In this document: piece by piece, positions 57,501-64,000 of the stretch
Layout of the letters: each line of letters opens with the position of its first letter
How positions within the stretch are numbered: the stretch's first letter is position 1
Source of the DNA: Ciona savignyi
Taxonomy: Eukaryota; Chordata; Ascidiacea; Phlebobranchia; Cionidae
DNA: 64,000 nucleotides
Assembly: GCA_000149265.1 (NCBI GenBank)
Contig: CH003266.1
Span: 771,300-835,299 of the forward strand
Direction of reading: 5' to 3'
Position numbers and translations under genes: made by a program
The notes under the pieces: model-generated
The model's input: the letters and a program-made list of their open reading frames with translations, nothing else
Told to the model about the DNA's origin: nothing
The model's database searches: none

Positions 57501-58369
57501 AACGTACAGACCAAGTGTTGAGCTGTGCAGAGACCCTGTCCAATACAGGTGAGGGATATAATGTGAAGAGCAGGTTAAGATTAAGAAAAAAAATGCTGTT
57601 TACCCTATGAATTGGTTAAACAATAATCTAAACTATGTGTTTATTATTTAAAGACCCGATATAGGATAGGATATTCATGTTTATCCCTGTGAATGGGAAA
57701 ACCAAGGGGGTTAACACACGGGCAATAGTCGGATCACCTCACGCCTACCGTCGGGTTACCAGAGCTATTGCAGTGTGTTGTGTACGATTTACAATTTGGA
57801 AGAACCCAATAATCCTCTGGGTTCAGGCAATGTCCGTTAGGTGCCTTGCCCAAGGACAAAACCGACCAGTTTCACACCCAAAACCTTTCGGTTGAAAGGC
57901 GATGCACTAAACCAACAGACTAACCGGCCGGTTGTATATGATTAAGGCGTTATTTTAGTTTTAGCACAACCCAATAATCCACTGTGTCCTGGCAATATCA
58001 GCTAAGATTCATAGGTACAACCGACTAGCTAGCAACCAGTTTTGATACTACAAACTACCAGCTACAGTCTCACCAAGCAATTTGTTCTGATATTTTTGTT
58101 TGTTTTTTCACCAAACCTGTCGGTACTTAATACAACCAATCCGTCCCACCAGGCTGGTATCAGAGGTGGGAGAGATCACTGAGAGCATCGAGAAACTGAG
58201 GTATCGACTCGCTGAAGCGGAACGCTCCCTTCACGAGCTAGAGGACACAAGGATGGCGTTGGAAAAAGAGATCGCCGTCAAGACCAACAGTTTGTTCATC
58301 GACAGAGAGAAATGTATGACCGTCCGCACACGGTACCCCACCATCATTAAGCTTTCCGGGTACCAGTAA
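51557..58369 (+). CDS. tekt4: Tektin-4, complete, 8 exons
   Basis: Coiled-coil filament protein of axonemal microtubules in cilia and sperm flagella. Exons: 51557-51837, 52481-52604, 54132-54260, 54597-54667, 55441-55584, 56915-57137, 57394-57548, 58153-58369 (1344 nt, 447 residues; human about 435). Phases match throughout. TEKT4-like text includes NTGSYTSHGLPTTGFRTAKY near the N-terminus, FWKFELQREIDDLIAETELL, ALDATEIPMQIATDNLECR, LDWSDKLDAHNIDDKCGR, and the end YPTIIKLSGYQ. The tektin nonapeptide RPNVELCRD appears as RPSVELCRD (residues 363-371), with Ser for Asn. The ATG at 51557 is in the context CAGCATGG and is the first in frame. AATAAA at 58496 follows the TAA by about 127 bases. The gene is single-copy in this window and divergent from EEFSEC. 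Confidence 0.96.
52149..52442. mobile_element. Inverted-repeat element, family M3 (294 bp)
   Basis: Ends CCCTATTGGAAAGTTCG and CGAACTTTCCAGTAGGG. Exact 8-bp duplication AGTGAACA at 52141-52148 and 52443-52450. The body has GTGCGCCGGATTTTTGCGCC. It lies in TEKT4 intron 1, 39 bp before exon 2. The 8-bp duplication would fit hAT, but the ends are not the usual CAG type. Confidence 0.9.
52805..53912 (-). repeat. SINE-A interrupted by a hAT-like element
   Basis: The part 52805-52933 runs from ATTTGGTAGAACCCATTAATCC to AAAGGCGTCACAC. It resumes at 53878 with CGTCACACTAAACTGCTAGAC and the head complement to 53912. The tail half is missing. Confidence 0.85.
52934..53877. mobile_element. hAT-like element nested in SINE-A (944 bp)
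   Basis: Ends TAGGGATGCACAAACTAGAATAT and the complement ATATTCTAGTTTGTGCATCCCTA. CGTCACAC is duplicated exactly at 52926-52933 and 53878-53885. Many ATTCGAAT motifs lie near both ends. No transposase frame; TEKT4 intron 2. Confidence 0.92.
54432..54555 (+). repeat. Repeat C, tail part
   Basis: From CTTGTTTAATGACGTGTTTTAACG to AATAAACTAAACTAAA, 40 bp before TEKT4 exon 4. Confidence 0.65.
54781..54965. mobile_element. Short hAT-like element (185 bp)
   Basis: CAGTGGTTCTTAACC at the left; the right complement reads CATTGGTTCTTAACC. Flanking 8-mers do not match, so the duplication has decayed or the border is off. Related one-ended fragments lie at about 54699 and 55636. Confidence 0.65.
56492..56785 (+). 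repeat. SINE-A, full length
   Basis: Head TTGGCTGGTTAGTCTTGCGG, tail ATATCCTATCCTATCC. An inverted, centrally deleted SINE-A (56786-56862) follows tail to tail. Confidence 0.85.
56786..56862 (-). repeat. SINE-A with its centre deleted
   Basis: Jumps from TTGTCAGATCACC directly to TTAACCACTAGACCAACC and CCGGAC, so only the tail side and the tRNA head remain. Confidence 0.75.
57207..57388 (+). repeat. SINE-A, 3' two-thirds, ending at the TEKT4 exon 7 acceptor
   Basis: Starts at CTTTACGGACATTGCCTGAAC. Its end ATAAACACGAATATCCCACC is followed by CAG and exon 7 at 57394. It fills most of the 256-bp intron. Confidence 0.85.
57660..57931 (-). repeat. SINE-A, full length
   Basis: Tail ATAGGATAGGATATTCATG, head complement CTAACCGGCCGG. 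A decayed fragment follows to about 58050. TEKT4 intron 7. Confidence 0.8.
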
Positions 58370-58691
58370 CCATTTCCATGTAATATACCCATCACATCCA
58401 ATGAACTATTGTTAATGATAAGTTAGATTGCTTTGCCATACATTGGTCATCTGCCGTGTGTTTCACTGCTTGTGTACATAGAATGAAGAGATTACAATAA
58501 ACACATCGCACTTTAGAACAAAACTGCAGTTTTTTAAATATTTTGCTGTAGATTAATAACCGTCCATATGTATATGTAAAGAATACTGGTACTGGTATAG
58601 ATTATCAAAAATAAAACGGCAGCATTAGTTTTGTTTGCACAATATGTTAAGTCGGTTATATGTAAGGTGAGATGAAAGCCAGCCGATAGCT

Positions 58692-58975
58692 ATAGGATAG
58701 AATATTCATGTTTATCCCTATGAAAGGGAAAACAAAGGGGGTTAACACACGGGCAATCGTCAGATAACCATCGGTTTACCTGAGCTATTGCAGTGTGTTG
58801 TGTATGATAGACACGTTCCTACAATTCGGTAGAACCCATTATCTGCTGGGTTCAGGCAATGTCCGTAAAGTGCCTTGTCCAAGGACACAACCGACTAGCT
58901 AGCGACCAGTTTCGCACCTGCAACCTTTCGATTAAAAGGCGACGTCACTTAACCACCAGACTAACTGGCCGGACT
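58692..58975 (-). repeat. SINE-A, full length
   Basis: Tail ATAGGATAGAATATTCATG, head complement CTAACTGGCCGGAC. A short deletion after CGTCAGAT. Confidence 0.85.
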
Positions 58976-59009
58976 GGTAAGGCAATGCAATTGGCCGACG
59001 TCTATTCTC

Positions 59010-59275
59010 GCAGGTTAGCTTGGTGGGTTGGTGTACTGCCTTTCTTCCAAAGAGTTACTAGCTAGTCGGTTGTGTCCTTGTGCAATGCACTTATCTGACA
59101 TTGCCAGAACCCAGTTGATTAATGAATACTACCAAATTAAAGATGCGTTTTTATCATACACAGCACACTGCAATAGCTCCACAAACTCAACTGTGGGCTT
59201 CAGGTAATAACCTATGGGACTGACAACGTTCCTTGAATTTTCCCATTCTTAAGGATATATATGAATATCCTATGT
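59010..59275 (+). repeat. SINE-A, old and diverged
   Basis: GCAGGTTAGCTTGGTGGGTTG head, ACAGCACACTGCAATAGCTCC body, GAATATCCTATG tail, with many substitutions. Confidence 0.65.
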
Positions 59276-60371
59276 CATTCTAGTAGACTTAGAAGTTGAA
59301 CTAAACACTGTAGAAACTTATTAATCACATGCACATTGTAACAGAACAGAAAACCAAATGCTAGGCTCGTAAATATGATAATTTCCTTTGTGATTTCGCA
59401 GCTATTTTTTCTAACCTCAATACAAAACTTGTGAAAATTCAAAAAATAAGAAGTATAAAGTTATAAAATGTCCGTTTAATTGCTTGCTTACACTATCATA
59501 ATCACAATAAGAAAAATAGGCGATCTGCCATCTATATGTAATAACAATCAAATGATAGCATACTTTATTATCAATTGCGATTACAACAGCAGGCTACCCC
59601 GTGCATGGAAATTTGACAATCAAAAAATAATCAAAATTGCTTTGAAAAGTTTGGGATAAACGAGTAATTAGAAGATTGGCCAAAATTTTCTTAAATCAGA
59701 TTGTATATAGTTTTAAAAAAGTTGCTTAACAGAAGCATACATGTTTTTTATAGAAGCCAAGAATTAAATAGCAGAATTTTTTTTCATTATGGCTATATCA
59801 CACAAATATAACACAAAAGTTGGGATTAGAAAAAAAGAACTCCAAGCAGCAAACCAGTAAAAATGAGCGGACAATAGAAATGTAGGTTTTTGCTTAAGTT
59901 TGTCTCAAAAAAAAAATATCAAGCGAATATAGTTAGTTAGGTACTACTTCTAAAAGTGCAAAGACGTGAATTTATTAGTACAACCTTTCCTTTTAAGGGA
60001 TTATTTTATTAGTCGTTGGGATTTAAATTTGACCAGAGTTTACATATCAAAAGTACCTCAGCCTTCATAAATATACAAAGCAAATAATATTGTTTGTAAC
60101 AAAACAACAACGGCTAATAGTAGATCAGTTATATACAATCAAACATTTTCAAAAACCAGTGTTTGTTATAAATTTTCAACACGAATTTAAACCTTAAAAA
60201 ATTAGACGAAATAAACGATTAAAGAATTATTGATGAAGTGGCTTATTGGACGAATCTTGGTAACAATATTCGTTATTAAAAAAAATTATTTTTTTTAATT
60301 TAAAAATTTTCTCGACTGATTAGAGCGGAAATTATGTGAGAAGTCCGACAAATTAGCGTGATGTAAAGGGG

Positions 60372-63300
60372 TTAACCGAGGTCAGTGCGACGGTAGTACA
60401 ACAAGTAAGCTGTTCTTGATGGGTTGTGTCTCGTGACCTGAAAATTTTAACATTGTCAATATCAAAAATAGAAGACAGCGTTTTAAAATTACTGGCTTTT
60501 TAAAACTGCATATATAAAAAAATTGATAAAGATTTAAATAAAAATATTATAACGTCACTAAATTTGATAAAGACTTAAATAAAAATATTATAACTGGCGT
60601 CATTAAATTTGATAAAGATTTAAATAAAAATATTATAACTGGCGTCACCAAATTTGATAAAGATTTAAATAAAAATATTATAACTGGCGTCACCAAATTT
60701 GATAAAGATTTAAATAAAAAAAATAACTGGCGTCACCAAATTTGATAAAGATTTAAATAAAAATATTATAACTGGCGTCACCAAATTTGATAAAGATTTA
60801 AATAAAAATATTATAACTGGCGTCACCAAATTTGATAAAGACTTAAATAAAAATATTATAACTGGCGTCACCAAATTTGATAAAGATTTAAATAAAAATA
60901 TTATAACTGGCGTCACCAAATTTGATAAAGATTTAAATAAAAATATTATAACTGGCGTCACCAAATTTGATAAAGATTTAAATAAAAATATTATAACTGG
61001 CGTCACCAAATTTGATAAAGATTTAAATAAAAATATTATAACTGGCGTCACCAAATTTGATAAAGATTTAAATAAAAATATTATAACTGGCGTCACCAAA
61101 TTTGATAAAGATTTAAATAAAAATATTATAACTGGCGTCACCAAAATATGGATTTCTACCGTTACAATAGGTATATTATAAAATATAGGCAAATTGTGGT
61201 AGAAAAGTTTTACCGCTCACTAAGAAACACTAATGCACTTCAATACATGCTAGAAATCGTATAGTTTGTCCCTGACACATGTGTAATTGTAGCTAGAGTC
61301 AAATGTTTGTTTAAACTATGCGATTTGTAGCATGAATTTACACTATGGTGTTTATTAGTAGAGTGGCGAAGTTAATTTAGTTTGTTATTTCAGCATCCTG
61401 ATAAGCACGTTGAATTTGCTTATTCTGCAAATGTTGTGATTTGAAGTAAAGCTTAACACCACTGGGCTGTTGTGTTCAACTGCCATTTTGCCTTTACGAG
61501 TTGTCTTAAGAGTTAAATTTACAACTGTGCACTTAAGTTGTAGTGCGCACTTGTGACAATTTCATTATACACTAGTTTAAAAGTCTACCAATAAGTGATA
61601 CAATATAGATTTCATAAAACACAAATGCAATAAAAAAGTGCGTAGCCTTTTAATCGAAAGGTTGCAGGTGCGAAACTGGTCACTAGTGTCTGAACCCAGC
61701 GGATTAATGGGTTCTACCAAATTAAAGGAACATGTGAATCATACACAACACACTGCAATAGATCCGGTAACCCGACGGTGGGCGCGAGGTGATCTGACAA
61801 TTGCCCGTGTGATAACCCCCTTGGTTTTCCCATTCACAGGAATAAACATGAATATCCTATCCTAAAACTGATACTTTAAGCTTAAACACCACAATAAGTA
61901 GTACGTACATCGGTGTGGTGAACAGTCCTTATGTTGTGGTCATCAATGCGTAGCCATGAGCTCAACCCGATGTGGAATACGTCAGTTGTGTAGTGTCCGC
62001 CTGTTGCCTTCTCTCCATGGTGGTACACCACTGGAAGATAGGTGAGTTATACATATATAAATTGTCTGATTATATAATTATATTGTGTGGAGTGATACGA
62101 ATATAGAAAGGAGTGATACGAATATAGAAGTGAGAAATTTTTTATATTGTGTGAAGTAAAACGTATATAAATTGTTGAATTATTTAATTATATTGTGTGG
62201 AGTGATACATATATAAATTGTCGGATTATATAATTATATTGTGTGAAGTGTTACATATATAAATTGTCGGACTATTTAATTATATTGTGTGAAGTTATAC
62301 GTACATAAATTGTCGGATTATACAATTATATTGTGTTAAGCTTTACATATATTAATTTTCGGATTATTTAATTATATTGTGTGAAGTGTTACGTATATAA
62401 ATTGTCGGATTATTTAATTATTTTGTGTGAAGTGATACATATATAAATTGTCGGATTATTTAATTATATTGTGTAAAGTTAAACATATATAAATTGTCGG
62501 ATTATTTAAAAAAAACATGTTTTTTTTATATTGTGTGAAGTAAAACGTATATAAATTGTCAGATTATTTAAAGAAAACCATGTTTTTAAATCAATCGATT
62601 TTTAAACAAAAAAATGAATGGTCGAATTATTTTATTACATATACCTGGGAACTATTATTACTCAAGAATTATTATGTGACCAGAATGATATTGTCCATAA
62701 AGTAAAGGTTTATATTTAATCTGCAAAAAAGTAGAGAATTAGCACTTTAGAATCGATCAGCTTAAAGGTTGCGGGATCGAAACCAGTTGCTAGCTAGCAG
62801 TTAGTGTTTTTGAACAAGTAGTTAGTGGAAGAGTAAATTAATGGGCAACTACAACCCTAACAACTTTCCAAGCGAATTTAACTAACTGCAATAGCTCTAA
62901 TAACTGGAGACAACTTTACTATGGGTAAACTTGATTATCCTATGTTTATTTTATATATATAAGTATGTATGTGTCAGTGCTACATAGATCCACATAGACA
63001 TTTATTACATTCATACCACAAAGCAAACTTCACCTGCAAATAGCTTGTAAGTCCTGTGTGCTGTGCTAAGTTTCTTGGAAGATTTTGACAGCAAATCTAA
63101 AATTAAAATACGTACACATGTTTATTAGAAGATGACATTTTTATATAAAGAGCTACTCAATAGTTACAGCTTACAGGTAAGAGTTATTCAACAAGAAAAT
63201 AGCTTGTGAATATAATTTAAAAATCCTGTAGAATACAATTAAAAAGACAACCAAAATATAATTAAGTATAACACTAAACACACCAAGCCAACCACTATAT

Positions 63301-63820
63301 TATTCTTTTTACCAAACTTTTGGAGACGAATTTAGGACTTTTCGGCATTTTGACATTAAAAGATATGAGCATAAATAATGTTAGAAACAAAAAAGTGTTG
63401 TTTTGCAGAAAATGTTCATATTATTTCCAATAAAGTTTGCAAAAAATACTTAATTCCGTATTTTGACATTAAAATATATGGGCATAAATAATGTTAGAAA
63501 CAAAAAAGTGTTGTTTTGCAAAAAATGTTCATATTATTTTCAATAAAGTTTGCAAAAAATACTTAATTCCGTATTTTGACATTAAAAGATATGGGCATAA
63601 ATAATGTTAGAAACAAAAAAGTGTTGTTTAACTGAAAATAACCATTTTATTTCTAATAAAATTTGCAAAAAATACCTTTCCCAATAACAAGGTCCGTCTT
63701 GTATTCCACTTTCTTATCAATCTTCCTCAAACCACCTGATTTATCGTAAACGAATCGCTTCAGATGGAGAATAAAGACTGGGGGAAGGGTTTCCAGGGTT
63801 TGTTGTCGGAACGCGTCAGA
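60372..63820 (-). CDS. usp10: USP10-like ubiquitin-specific protease, last four coding exons (5' part outside window)
   Basis: Cysteine protease that removes ubiquitin. Exons: 63820-63676, 63096-63034, 62030-61909, 60437-60372 (TAA stop at 60374-60372); phases match and 132 codons including the stop are covered. Visible parts of the USP domain are [38 protein letters not shown], the catalytic-histidine box [15 protein letters not shown], and the end [14 protein letters not shown]. These match the C-terminus of USP10 rather than other USPs. The catalytic Cys box would be in upstream exons beyond 64000; the stretch 63821-64000 holds no exon I can assign. Both small introns carry minisatellites. 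Confidence 0.93.
60520..61142. repeat. Minisatellite, about 14 copies of 45 bp
   Basis: Unit AAATTTGATAAAGATTTAAA + TAAAAATATTATAACTGGCG + TCACC. Nearly all units are identical; one is shortened at about 60718. It is inside the last USP10 intron. A 45-bp period keeps frame, so the minus strand has a spurious open frame of a repeated 15-residue peptide. Confidence 0.95.
61637..61865 (+). repeat. SINE-A with an internal deletion
   Basis: Starts within the head (GTGCGTAGCCTTTTAATCG). The TTGGGCAAGGCACTTTACGG segment is missing. Tail ATATCCTATCC. Confidence 0.8.
62048..62565. repeat. Minisatellite, about 10 copies of a 46-bp unit
   Basis: Units contain ATATATAAATTGTCGGATTA and TTTAATTATATTGTGTGAAG, less regular than the 60520 array. 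In the USP10 intron between the second- and third-last exons. Confidence 0.85.
63352..63675. repeat. Three tandem copies of a 113-bp unit at a USP10 splice donor
   Basis: GACATTAAAAKATATGRGCA recurs at 63352, 63465 and 63578. The third unit ends at the donor of the exon 63820-63676, so the intron start has been triplicated. Confidence 0.85.
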
Positions 63821-64000
63821 CTGGAATCGGAATAAATTTATTAAGATTTTCAAACATTGGAAACAAATTTAATAAACAAAAAAATTTAAATTTTCTGACA
63901 ATTATTTATTTCATAAACCTGGCTCTGCACAGGCACCAAATTTATTAAGATTTAGGATTAAAATTTAAGATTAGGATTTCTAAACATTTGAAATTAAGAT

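Larger units (their letters stand above)
58370..60371. other. Convergent intergenic stretch, TEKT4 to USP10
   Basis: Has the TEKT4 poly(A) signal (58496-58501), SINE-A copies at 58692-58975 (-) and 59010-59275 (+, diverged), then about 1 kb of AT-rich DNA in which I recognise nothing. TTTATT at 60006 could be the USP10 poly(A) signal on the minus strand. Confidence 0.5.

Noticed and set aside
60710-61192. Long minus-strand open frame of a repeated 15-residue hydrophobic peptide
   Set aside because: It is a by-product of the 45-bp minisatellite in a USP10 intron; 45 is divisible by three, so any stop-free unit stays open.

Overview
This is nuclear DNA from an animal, most likely an ascidian tunicate of the Ciona type. 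The evidence is chordate-style orthologues, GT-AG introns (one only 57 bp), AT-rich intergenic DNA, and introns full of short tRNA-derived repeats and small DNA transposons. The species call is inference; I could not search a database.

Layout, left to right: (1) the 3' end of a probable tubulin-tyrosine-ligase-like gene (+, 247-1141); (2) an uninterrupted UCP4/SLC25A27 mitochondrial carrier (+, 3352-4290); (3) a complete 25-exon DNA ligase 1 gene (-, 27929-6193) rebuilt exon by exon, from a PCNA-binding box at residues 3-10 to the C-terminus; (4) a three-exon UBE2QL1-like E2 enzyme (-, 34667-32982); (5) a complete 10-exon selenocysteine elongation factor, EEFSEC (-, 47224-40118); (6) a complete 8-exon tektin-4 (+, 51557-58369); (7) the last four coding exons of USP10 (-, from 63820 down to 60372, 5' part beyond the window). 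All joined exons keep frame, which supports the models. A 100-base run of N (49192-49291) is an assembly gap. The genes are unrelated housekeeping or ciliary functions; nothing suggests an operon or a shared pathway.

Repeats make up much of the rest. SINE-A is a roughly 285-bp tRNA-derived element with a TATCC-rich tail, present in more than 20 copies on both strands. SINE-B is a roughly 110-bp tRNA-like element with an A-rich tail. Repeat C is about 340 bp with a TAGTT-type tail. There are also hAT-like elements with 8-bp target duplications, two TTAA-flanked (piggyBac-like) elements of about 878 bp, a 294-bp inverted-repeat element in two copies, and several minisatellites. Two nested insertions and two internal empty-site comparisons are visible.

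I see no obvious new multi-gene system. The most interesting signals are: an in-frame upstream ATG that would add a 79-residue, acid-free, strongly basic leader to DNA ligase 1, resembling a mitochondrial presequence; SINE-A tails lying directly at the 3' splice sites of three exons; and a triplicated 5' splice-site region in USP10.
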